Positions 20,309 to 29,433 of a DNA stretch of 64,000 bases are shown piece by piece. A program made the position numbers and the translations under genes. The stretch lies in assembly GCA_963784195.1 (NCBI GenBank), contig CAWARA010000030.1, positions 62,001 to 126,000 of the forward strand, given 5' to 3'. The notes beneath the pieces were generated by a model. The model was not told where the DNA came from. It saw only the letters and a list, made by a program, of their open reading frames with translations, and ran no database searches. Positions within the stretch are counted from its first letter, which is position 1, and each line of letters begins with the position of its first letter. The stretch comes from CAVQAH01 sp963784195 (GTDB taxonomy: Bacteria; Acidobacteriota; Vicinamibacteria; Vicinamibacterales; 2-12-FULL-66-21).

Positions 20309-23300
20309 ATCACGCGGCATCCTGACAATGACCGTCGTGCCGCGACCCTTCTCGCTCTGCACATCGATCGTGCCACCGCTGATCTCGACGTTCCTGCGCG
20401 CGATGGGCAAGCCCAGGCCTGTGCCGGTCGCCTTGGTGGAGAAGTACGGCTCGAATACGCGGGACAGCGCCTCGTCGTCCATACCGGCGCCGGTGTCGGT
20501 AATCGACAACGTCACGGCGTCCTCACTCACGTCGGCGGCAATCCGCAGCTGGCCCTCGCCGGGCATGGCGTGAAGCGCGTTCTCGACGATGTTGGCGAGC
20601 GCGCGGACGATGAGCGTGCGATCGACGAGGACCCGGGGCAGCGGACCGGTCACGGTGTTCTGGATGTCGATACGACCCTGAAGCCCGGTGCGGTAAGGAT
20701 CGATCACTTCAGCCACCATCTCCGGGACGTCAACCGGCGCCCGCTTTGCGATCGGTGACGATGCGAAGCTCGAAAACTCGCCGGCAATCTGGCGGAGCAG
20801 GCGGACCTGACCGAGGATGGCGGTGACGCAGCCGTCGAGCACGGCGCCCAACGGCTCGCCGCGATCGGCGTGCACGCGACGCAGGTGCTCGGCCGCGAGT
20901 TGGATCGGCGTGAGCGGATTCTTGATCTCGTGCGCGACCTGCCGGGCCATCTCGGCCCACGCTTCGATGCGGTGCGTGCGTTCGAGCTGATCGCGTTGGG
21001 CTTTCAGCTCGACGGCCATGCTGTTGAATGCGTCGACGAGGCGCTTCAGCTCGTCAGCGGAGCGGACGGCAATGCGCGCGTCGAAATCGCCGCGAGCGAT
21101 GAGCCTGGTCGCGCGGGTCAGGCGCCGCACCGGATCGGCGATGCGCTCGGCGAGCGACAGGCCGATCGCCGCGCCGAGAAGAATGAAGAACAAGGCGGCC
21201 AGGTGCACGCCGCGATCGAGCTCGGCGATGGCACGCTCGATCTCCAGCCGCCTCAGCGTCAGCGGAACGGTCAGGATCGCGTCACCGCCGCCGGCGCGCA
21301 CCGGCGCCGCCGCGATCATGTACGAGAAGGTGCCAATACGATCCTCGTCCACGAACCCGGGCAGCCGCTCCAGCACGATTGCGCGATAGACGTCGTCTGG
21401 CGTCCGGGTCGGCAGGAGACCGGACGCGAAGAGGTCGCGCTCGCTGGTCGCGATCAGCCGGGGCCCCCGGAAAATGTTGACGTCCTGATCGATGATCTGA
21501 CTGATCCAGATCATCACGTCGTCGCTCACCCCGGCAACGCCGTCGGTTCTGCTCAGGAGCGAATCCGATCCCTCGATCACGCGCTTGGCTACCGCTGCCG
21601 TTCGTGCTGCGGCCGCCTGCACGTCGGTTCTCAACAGCTCGGCGAAATAGGCGCGGATGACGAGTGCCAGCGTGATCACTGGGATGATGGACGCGAGCAC
21701 GAAGGCGAGGAAGAGCTTGCGGTAGAAGCTGGCGCGGATCTCGCGGAGGAGGGCGCGGCCCACCCGCGGCCGCTCCCGGCTCGCGCGCGTGAAGAGCGCC
21801 GTGCCCAACAGCACCAGCACGAACGTCGCGCCGGCGAGGGTCGTCAGCTCGGCCACGTGAACGAAGCGATCGAACAGCGTCAGCGTGGGGTAGCCGATCG
21901 CGAAGATCGCGGCGCGGTCGTTCGAGAAATAGACCCGCCACTGCTCATTGCCGCGTGGAACGGTCGCCCAGAACGGGTCTCGTGAGCTGTAGATTCGCGA
22001 GAAGAGTTCCTCGGATATCGGCCAGGCCGCCCGGCCTGACGTGTACATCGGCCTGAGCCCCCACCCGTAGATCACGACATCCACGTCATGAGCAGGCGTG
22101 CCTTCAGAGGCTCGACGTTCTTCCGGCCTGAACAGTTCGTAGTACGGGCTCTGCGACGTGATGAAGGGCAGCGCGCGATAGTCGAAGGCGACGTGGACGA
22201 CGATGGAACCGAGCACGCCGCTGCCGTCCTGGCTGGTGTTGTCGGCGCAGATGTTGCGCTGCGAGTGAAGCATGCTGCGTTCTTCGGCTCCGAACGGCGC
22301 CGCCTCGCCGAACGTGTCCCATTCGCAGGGAAACGCAGGCTCGGGTTTCTGAGCAGCGCCGGTGTACTCGGGAAGATTGAGTGCAAAGCGGCTAATCAGT
22401 GTCCCGGCGCGATCGTACAGTTCGACGGAGGAGGTCAGCCGGGCACGGGCCAGAACGGTCTGACTCCAGACCAGGAACGCGCTGTCCGTTCGCGGCGCTC
22501 CGAACTGCACCGCGGTGGTGTCGGTAACCAGGTTCGGCAGAATCGACAGCGAATCGATCTCCGCGCGAGCCTCAGTCAGGCGGTAGATCAGGTTCTGTGG
22601 ATGCTGCTGGGCCTCTACGGCGTACTGCGTCGTGATCAGCCGTTCGGTCGCACGCCGCGCAAGGAAATCCATTGACGGATAGATGAGCAGTGCGGGCAGC
22701 AGGAAGGCGAGAAAGAGCGCAAAGATTCTGGCGGCGACCGTCGCGTGACGGTACCACGCGACCAGACGGTTGCCGGCCAGGGCCGCCACCGCACACGCTG
22801 CAGCGGATGCGATGATGCCGACAGTCGAGACCGGCCAGTCCCGGGCGACGGCAACGGCGGCGCCCGCGATCGACGGCAGCAACCAGAGCGCAAGCAGCAG
22901 CAATCGTCCCGCACCGGCGCGGCGCGGCAGGCGCCAGGCCGCTGGAGCCGCAGCAAGGATCAAGGTCGCCAGCCAGAGTGCCGCCGCCTGCGACGCCAGC
23001 ACCCCGGAGAGCAGCAGGATCCGCTTCCCGTCCCAGGGATGCAGCGAGAAGTGCCGGAGGTCGATGCTCACCGGATCGACCGCGACAGAGAGCAGCCTGG
23101 CGAGGAAGATGATCACGGTCGCCGCAGCCACGCCGGCAAGCAGCTGCTTGACGACGAACTGCGCGGGGGCATCGAGCGGCGCCTGCCGCACCCGGCGGAA
23201 GCGCAGGCCGAGTCGCCCGACAAGCCCGGCCGCCAGAGCCGCAAGCGCGGCCGCCGCCGAACCAGCCAGCATCAGAAGCACTTCGGTCGGCGGTTGTCCG

Positions 23301-24327
23301 CGAACAGCCCACGCGAATCCCCACCAGACGGTCGCCGCGCCGGCGACCAGGAGCGCCGCACTGACGAGCGTGGCGCGCGCGAACGCGCGATCGTCCGCGG
23401 CTGCGGCGCGGCGATCGAGTGCAGGTCCGATCAGCAGCAGGAGGGTGATACCGAGCGTGATGATCACCGCTGCCTGGATGTTGCGCCTGAGATCGGCGCG
23501 CGCCTGACGGATGTCGTGGAAGCTGACCGACGCTTCGGCGAGCGGGTCACCCGACGGCGAGCGCAGGATGAACGCGCCCGGCCTCGATTCGTCGCCCCCG
23601 CCTTCCCACCGCATGCGCAAAGACACCGGCGCCAATGGCGTCTGTAACGTGTAGTCGGTCGCTGTCAGCGCCGTTGTCGGGCCGCCCGCCGAGAGCACGT
23701 GCTCCGCGGAAACTGACCCCAGTCGCCCTCCCTCGGCATTCAGGAGAGGCTCAACGTGCACCAGCCGGAGGCCGACCGGCGATTGGGCGACGAAGAATGA
23801 CGTCGGACCGCTGCTCCGATCGGCGGCCGCGGGGATGTCGGACGGCCGTCCCACCCAGGCGCGCGCGACGTTGCGGGCGTCATAGATAGTGACGGCAATC
23901 TCCTCGGGCGAGGCCGACGCGTTACGCGCGGCGGCGACGAGATCGAAGAGCGCCCGCGCATGGTCGGCGCGCCCGGTCCCAGGCCGCGCGCGGCGACGGG
24001 ATCTCGCGCCACTCGGGAGGCGACCATCGACAGGGCGGCCGTCATCCCATCGAAATCGCGTCGAACGTGCTCCTCGACCCGCGCCGCGGCCGCCGTATCC
24101 AACCGGCCGAATTGCCACAATTCGAACGCGCCTCCGGCAAGCGCGACCAGAACCGCGGCCGTCACACCAGCCGCAATCAGGCGCCGCCAGCTCACCCGGC
24201 GGAGCGGCCCGAGCGAGCGGCCGGAGGGAAGCCCGGCGGAGGCCGGGCCCGCGGGCGTTCCGAGCGAGCGGCCGGAGGGAAACCCGGCGCGAGCCGGGTC
24301 CGCGAGCGGTCCGGTTGAAGGGGGCAC
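20303..24327 (-). CDS. Large NtrY-like membrane sensor histidine kinase (one frameshift)
   Basis: About 1341 aa after correcting one missing base near 23975, where RDPVAARGLG in one frame continues as GRADHARALFDLVAAARN in another. Order: N-terminal membrane helix (RRLIAAGVTAAVLVALAGGAFEL), an extracytoplasmic domain, a block of about eight hydrophobic helices, a second extracytoplasmic region, further membrane helices, HAMP (RIADPVRRLTRATRLIARGDFDARI), HisKA with AWAEMARQVAHEIKNPLTPI (phospho-His), and HATPase_c with NIVENALHAMPG, DTGAGMDDEALSRVFEPYFS and GTGLGLPIARR. The kinase half is NtrY-like. No partner response regulator is adjacent. The N-terminal start is uncertain because tandem repeats (24210-24304) encode the first ~30 residues; the GTG at 24327 is a guess. 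Confidence 0.82.
24210..24304. repeat. Tandem GAGCGAGCGGCCGGAGGGAA repeat
   Basis: Two copies (about 24210-24252 and 24261-24304) of CGAGCGAGCGGCCGGAGGGA followed by a short GC palindrome (GCCCGGCGGAGGCCGGGC and AACCCGGCGCGAGCCGGGT). In the kinase frame it reads as the repeated peptide GFPSGRSLG / GLPSGRSLG, which is unlike a kinase N-terminus. Confidence 0.8.
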
Positions 24328-24399
24328 TCGTAAAGCAGGATACCGCAAAGGTAAACTGGAGAGAGTGCTCGGGACTCGGGGGCTCGGGACTCGTCTTTC

Positions 24400-25401
24400 A
24401 TGACTCACGCACCAGGACTCAAGGTGTCGCTCAAGCGCGGCGCGCTCGTCGCGGCGGCGAACTGGCCGCTGATCGTCGTCCAGTTCATCGCGGAGTCGAC
24501 CCTGAAGCTGCTGCTGGCGGTCCCGGTGATCGGCGGCATCGTGCTGGTCGTGCTGCTGCTCGACGGCGACGTCGCCGAGCTGCTGAGCGGCGACGTCAGC
24601 GAGATCGTGGCGCGGGTGACTCGCTCGCTCGCCGCCAGCCCGCTGGCAGGTATCGCATTCCTCGTCGCGTTCTTCCTCGTCCTCATCGTCGGCTCGGCGC
24701 TGACCTTCGTCATCAAGGGTGGCACCGTCGCGATCCTCGCCGAAGCCGAGGCCTACGCAGGACCGATCGAGCGGCCGCCTGTGCGGTTACTCAGTCTGCG
24801 GCGCGCGAATCAGAGTCACATCGAGCCATTCCTGGACGCCTGCCGGCGGTTGCGCAACCGGTACATCCGCCTCGGCATGTGTCTGCTGCTCGTCTACGTT
24901 CTGACCGCTGTCGTCTGGCTCGGCGTGGTCGTCGGCGGTCTGCGGTTGGTCAACAACATCGGCGTGCTGCTCGGCTGGAGCGTCGCGACGCTGGCGGTTT
25001 CTGGCGCTCTGATCGTGTGGCTGACGCTGGTCAACCTCTTCTATCTGCTCATCCAGATGGTGATCGCGGTGGAGGACGTGGGCGTGCGAACCGGGTTCAC
25101 TTACGTATTGCGTTTCCTGCGCTCACACCTGCGTGAAGTGGTCGGCGTGTTCGGCGTGGTGCTGGTGCTCGTGCTCATCGCGACGGTCGGATCGATCCTC
25201 GGCACTGCCGGGCTGTACATGATCTCGTATGTTCCATTCATCGCCCTCGCGGTCTTGCCGCTGCAGCTGGCGGCGTGGCTGGTTCGCGGCTTCGTCTTTC
25301 AACACATCGCGCTGACGGCGCTCAGCGCGTATCTGACGCAATATCGGTACTATCGAATCGGCCCGCAGCTCGCCGCCGTTCCCGGACAACGCCTCGCATG
25401 A
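24400..25401 (+). CDS. Polytopic membrane protein of unknown function
   Basis: 333 aa, not recognised. Five or six hydrophobic segments are visible: residues about 18-50, 75-108, 155-182, 188-215, 245-272 and 278-300. The loop between the second and third is hydrophilic (EAEAYAGPIERPPVRLLSLRRANQSHIEPFLDACRRLRNRY). No catalytic or transport motif stands out. It starts about 70 bases from the divergent kinase gene and overlaps the following aminotransferase gene by 4 bases (ATGA), so the two are likely co-translated. It resembles the broad class of uncharacterised inner-membrane proteins with glycerophosphodiester-phosphodiesterase-like membrane domains, but this is only an impression. Confidence 0.75.
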   Translation: MTHAPGLKVSLKRGALVAAANWPLIVVQFIAESTLKLLLAVPVIGGIVLVVLLLDGDVAELLSGDVSEIVARVTRSLAASPLAGIAFLVAFFLVLIVGSALTFVIKGGTVAILAEAEAYAGPIERPPVRLLSLRRANQSHIEPFLDACRRLRNRYIRLGMCLLLVYVLTAVVWLGVVVGGLRLVNNIGVLLGWSVATLAVSGALIVWLTLVNLFYLLIQMVIAVEDVGVRTGFTYVLRFLRSHLREVVGVFGVVLVLVLIATVGSILGTAGLYMISYVPFIALAVLPLQLAAWLVRGFVFQHIALTALSAYLTQYRYYRIGPQLAAVPGQRLA

Positions 25402-26651
25402 TCAATTACGACGCCTTTTTTTCCCGCTCTGCCGAGAAGATGAAGGAGTCCGCCATCCGCAAGATGGGGACGGTTGTCGCGCAGGGCAAGGACGTGATCT
25501 CGTTTGCGCCTGGATTTCCGGCTCCCGAGACGTTCCCCTGGGTCGACTTCCAGAATATCTCGCGCGAGCTGCTGTCCGGCGCGGACGGACCGGTGCTTCA
25601 GTACGGCCCCACGCGCGGCTACCGGCCGCTGCTCGAGTCGATCGCCGGCATCATGAAAGGACGGGAAGTCTCCACGACGCTGGACAGACTGCTCGTGACG
25701 ACCGGCTCTCAACAGGGCCTCGACCTGATCGCTCGCGTGCTGATCGATCCCGGTGACGTCATCCTCGTCGAGCTGCCGACGTACACCGGCGCCATCACAG
25801 CCTTCCGGAACGTGCAGGCCAATATGGTCGGCGTGCCGCAAGAAGCAGATGGGATCGACCTGGCCGCGCTGGACGAGACGTTTCTCCGGCTTCAGCGCGA
25901 AGGGCACAAAGTCCGTTTCCTGTACGTCGTGCCGAACTTTCAGAACCCCACCGGCCTGCTGATCGGCCTGCGGAAGCGCCGCGATCTGCTGGCATGGGCG
26001 GACAAGCGAAACGTGCTGATCGTCGAGGACGACCCCTATCGAGAGCTCTACTTCGATTCAGTCACTGAAGCCGACGTGCGTCCGATCAAGGCGGACGATC
26101 TCGACGGGCGGGTGGTGTACCTGAGCAGTTTTTCGAAGACGCTGGCGCCAGGCTACCGCGTCGCGTGGATCGACGCACCTGCGCCGCTCGCTGCGAAGTT
26201 CGAGGTCGCCAAGCAGGCGGCGGACCTGTGCACCGGAGGGCTCGACCAGCGCGTGGTGTATGAAGCCTGTCGACGTGGAATCCTCGAACGTCAGCTCCCG
26301 CTTCTGCGGTCGCACTATCAGGAGAAGCGCGACGTCATGGTCAAGGCACTGCGCGAGGAGTTTGGCGACACGGTGACCTGGCCGGATCCGCGAGGAGGGT
26401 TCTTCCTGTGGGCCACGCTTCCCGCTGCGATCGACAGCGACGCGCTGATTCCGCGCGCCGTGGAACACGGCGTCATCTACGTCGCGGGGGAAGCATTCTT
26501 TGTGAATGACGGCGGCGGCAACATCATCCGGCTCTCGTTCTCGGCGCCACCGCCCGCACGGATCAAGGAAGGCGTTGCGCGACTGGCCAGGGCCGTTCGC
26601 GGAGAGCTCGAGGCTATTGGCCGGGCTTCTTCGCCGGTGAAGTCTGCGTGA
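25398..26651 (+). CDS. PLP-dependent class I/II aminotransferase (2-aminoadipate/LysN type)
   Basis: 417 aa from the ATG at 25398, inside the stop of the preceding gene. Fold type I aminotransferase: GPTRGYRPLLESIA, VTTGSQQGLDLIARVLIDPGD, the PLP-contact segment VVPNFQNPTG, VEDDPYRELYFD, and the Schiff-base Lys in SSFSKTLAPGYRVAW. These features match the 2-aminoadipate aminotransferase/LysN group, which acts on branched-chain, aromatic or aminoadipate substrates; the true substrate cannot be fixed here. No MocR-type DNA-binding domain is attached. The 3' end overlaps the convergent PQQ-repeat gene by 38 bases. Confidence 0.88.
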   Translation: MINYDAFFSRSAEKMKESAIRKMGTVVAQGKDVISFAPGFPAPETFPWVDFQNISRELLSGADGPVLQYGPTRGYRPLLESIAGIMKGREVSTTLDRLLVTTGSQQGLDLIARVLIDPGDVILVELPTYTGAITAFRNVQANMVGVPQEADGIDLAALDETFLRLQREGHKVRFLYVVPNFQNPTGLLIGLRKRRDLLAWADKRNVLIVEDDPYRELYFDSVTEADVRPIKADDLDGRVVYLSSFSKTLAPGYRVAWIDAPAPLAAKFEVAKQAADLCTGGLDQRVVYEACRRGILERQLPLLRSHYQEKRDVMVKALREEFGDTVTWPDPRGGFFLWATLPAAIDSDALIPRAVEHGVIYVAGEAFFVNDGGGNIIRLSFSAPPPARIKEGVARLARAVRGELEAIGRASSPVKSA

Positions 26652-27798
26652 GCGTCGTAAGCGCCGTCCCCGGCAGCGTCATGAGCGGCGCGATCGGCAT
26701 GAACGGCGTCACCGACCCTGCGAGGGTCAGGCGGTTTTCGCCCTTCAGGTTCGCCGTCACCGCAGCGACGAGTTGGCGTCCTTCGGGGCCCGTGAAAAAA
26801 ATCGGCTGAACGATCATCTGATCGGGCAGCGCTAGCCGGACGGCCGGACGGCCTGTTTTCGTGTCAAATCCCCTGATGCCCGCCGCGCGGCCGGGCACCG
26901 CAACAGTCGAGCCGATCACGACGGGTCCTGACTCCGGCCGGTGACCGAGATCGGCCTTCCAGCGACCGTTGCCGCTGCCCCGGTCCATCGCCCGAAGCAG
27001 ATTGTCCATCGCCGTCATATAGACGTGTTCGGCATCCACCGCCGGTACGCCGACGAGGGGCGTACCGATCGGCCAGCGCCACTCGATGAAGCCGTCACGG
27101 GCGCGCAGGCACAAGAAGTGGCTGCCTGCGCCGAGGTAGACGCGGTCCGCCAACGCGAGCGTCTCGGTCGGAGGGCCGCCGAGTTGACGCGTCCATCGCA
27201 AAATCCCCGATTCGAGGTCGAGCGCGAGCAGCCGGCCGTCCGCGATGGGGGCGTAGAGACGATCGCCTTCGATGCTCGGCCGCCGCTCGATCTGACCGAA
27301 CGACTGTCCCCACACTTTCGCGCCATCGGTGAGGCGAAAGGCGGTCAACTCTTCGGCCGTGGCCACCACGACCCAGCCGCCGCGCGCCAGAATCGGCGCC
27401 GTCAGGGAACCGGCGGTAACGGTCCACACAGGTTTACCGGTGGCCGCCGCCAGCGCCACGATCGAGTCCTTCGTCTGCACGATGATGCGATCGTTGGCTG
27501 AGGCGAGAGGTCCCTGGATCGGCAGCTTCGCCGTCCAGGCAGGCGTGCGATCGCTCAGCCGCCACGCAGCAATCTCTCCGGATTGAAGGGGAATAGCGAT
27601 GACGTCGCCAGCGGCAACCGGAGAAGACAAGGGCTGCGCCGGCATGTCGATGCTCCAGAGGATCAACGACGGGAACATCTGCGGCACGATGTCCGCGGCG
27701 CTCGTGCGGACGCAGACGATCGACACCGTCAAGCACGCGATCAGAAGCTGAGTTCGGGCGGAGAACCTACAAGATATTGTGGTGCCAGACCGATGCAC
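26614..27798 (-). CDS. Exported PQQ-repeat beta-propeller protein (BamB-like)
   Basis: 394 aa. A GTG start gives a signal peptide with core LLIACLTVSIVCV and a likely cleavage after TSA. The mature part is a run of about seven PQQ-type blades, with repeated A.tG...W motifs such as AATGKPVWTVTAG, LTDGAKVWGQSFG and LESGILRWTRQLGG. No catalytic residues of quinoprotein dehydrogenases are seen, so a structural propeller like BamB is more likely than an enzyme. It converges on the aminotransferase (38-base overlap of 3' ends) and is divergent from guaA. Confidence 0.78.
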   Translation of the reverse strand: MHRSGTTISCRFSARTQLLIACLTVSIVCVRTSAADIVPQMFPSLILWSIDMPAQPLSSPVAAGDVIAIPLQSGEIAAWRLSDRTPAWTAKLPIQGPLASANDRIIVQTKDSIVALAAATGKPVWTVTAGSLTAPILARGGWVVVATAEELTAFRLTDGAKVWGQSFGQIERRPSIEGDRLYAPIADGRLLALDLESGILRWTRQLGGPPTETLALADRVYLGAGSHFLCLRARDGFIEWRWPIGTPLVGVPAVDAEHVYMTAMDNLLRAMDRGSGNGRWKADLGHRPESGPVVIGSTVAVPGRAAGIRGFDTKTGRPAVRLALPDQMIVQPIFFTGPEGRQLVAAVTANLKGENRLTLAGSVTPFMPIAPLMTLPGTALTTLTQTSPAKKPGQ

Positions 27799-27808
27799 AC
27801 CTTATAAT
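27777..27808 (+). promoter_or_regulatory. Promoter of guaA
   Basis: A perfect TATAAT -10 hexamer at 27803-27808 lies 46 bases before the guaA GTG start. The best upstream element is TTGTGG at 27777-27782, but the 20-base spacer is long, so the -35 is weak or uncertain. Confidence 0.5.
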
Positions 27809-27854
27809 AGCGCCACATCACCCAATCGAACGCCCGACACGATCATTCCCATCC

Positions 27855-29391
27855 GTGGCTCACCAGACTATCGTCGTTCTCGACTTCGGCTCACAATTCA
27901 CCCAGTTGATCGCGCGTCGTCTCCGCGAGTTGTCGGTTTACTCGGAGATTCTGGCGTTCGACGCCACACCTTCGGAGATCCTGCGCCGACAACCGGTGGG
28001 AATCATCCTGTCCGGAGGCCCGAAGAGCGTCAGCGAATCAGGCGCACCGCGGTGCGATCCGTCGGTCGTCTCGATGGACGTGCCGGTGCTCGGCATCTGC
28101 TACGGCATGCAGCTGATGACCGATTTTCTCGGCGGGGAAGTGGCCCCGGCGCCACACCGGGAGTTCGGGCTCGCCACAATCAGGATCGAACCTGACGCAC
28201 CGCTCTTCCAGACGGTGCCGTCCGAACTGCGCGTGTGGGCAAGCCACGGGGACTTCGTCAAGAGCGCGCCCGCCGGTTTTCGGGTGACAGCGACGAGCGC
28301 CAACGCGCCGGTTGCGGCCATGGTCGATCAGGCCCGCGATTTGTATGCGCTGTTGTTTCATCCGGAGGTGGCGCACACCGATCGCGGCCTCGACATCCTC
28401 AGGAACTTCGCGTACGACGTCTGCGGCTGCACCGGCGACTGGACGATGAGGTCCTTCGTCGACGAGGCGACGGAACGGATTCGCCATCAGGTAGAAAGCG
28501 GGCGAGTGGTGTGCGGCCTGAGCGGCGGGGTGGATTCGACCGTCGCCGCGCTGCTGATTCATCGGGCGATCGGCGATCGCCTGACGTGCATCTTCGTCGA
28601 CAACGGCGTCATGCGCCAGGATGAAGGGGAGCAGATCAGAAAACGGTTCGAGCGCCTGAACTTGCCGCTGGTGTTCGTCGACGCAGCGCGGCTCTTCCTC
28701 GACCGGCTGACCGGCATCACCGATCCTGAACAGAAGCGCAAGATCATCGGTGCCACCTTCATCGACGTGTTCGAAGAGGAAGCCCGGAAGCTGGGCGACT
28801 TCGATTTTCTGGCGCAGGGGACGCTGTATCCCGACGTCATCGAAAGCGTGTCGGTCATCGGCCCGTCGCACGTGATCAAGAGCCATCACAACGTGGGCGG
28901 CCTGCCAGACAGGATGCGGTTCAAGCTGGTCGAACCGCTGAGACTGCTCTTCAAGGATGAAGTGCGCGTCTGTCGGGCAGGAGCTCGGGCTCGAGGACGA
29001 ATTCGTGTGGCGCCAACCGTTCCCCGGGCCTGGTCTGGCGGTACGCATTCTCGGCGAGGTCACCGACTCTCGGCTCGACCTCGTCCGCCGCGCCGACCAT
29101 ATCGTCGCCGAGGAAGTGAAGAAGGCCGGCTGGTACCGCCGGCTGTGGCAATCGTTCGCGGTGCTGTTGCCCGTGCAAAGCGTCGGGGTGATGGGGGATG
29201 CACGCACCTACGAGTACACCGCGGCGATCCGCGCGGTCGAGAGCCGCGATGGCATGACCGCGGACTGGGCTCGGCTGCCGCATGAGCTACTGGCCACGAT
29301 TTCGTCGAGAATCGTCAACGAGGTGAAGGGGATCAACCGGGTGGTCTTCGACATCAGCTCGAAACCGCCGTCCACTATTGAATGGGAGTAG
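27855..29391 (+). CDS. guaA: GMP synthase (glutamine-hydrolysing), one frameshift
   Basis: Converts XMP to GMP using glutamine. The amidotransferase domain has the nucleophile Cys in GICYGMQ and the HPEV motif; the ATP pyrophosphatase domain has LSGGVDSTVAALL; the C-terminal dimerisation domain ends KPPSTIEWE as usual. The frame breaks at about 28968: DEVR is followed by an extra base in GTCTGTCGGG, after which VGQELGLEDEFVWRQPFPGPGLAVRI continues. Removing one base restores 511 aa, the normal length. GuaA is normally essential in cells without salvage, so an assembly or base-calling error is more likely than a true pseudogene. Confidence 0.93.
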
Positions 29392-29433
29392 CGGCTCGGC
29401 CGGTTGCTGCTAGGATGGATCGCAGACAGGAGG

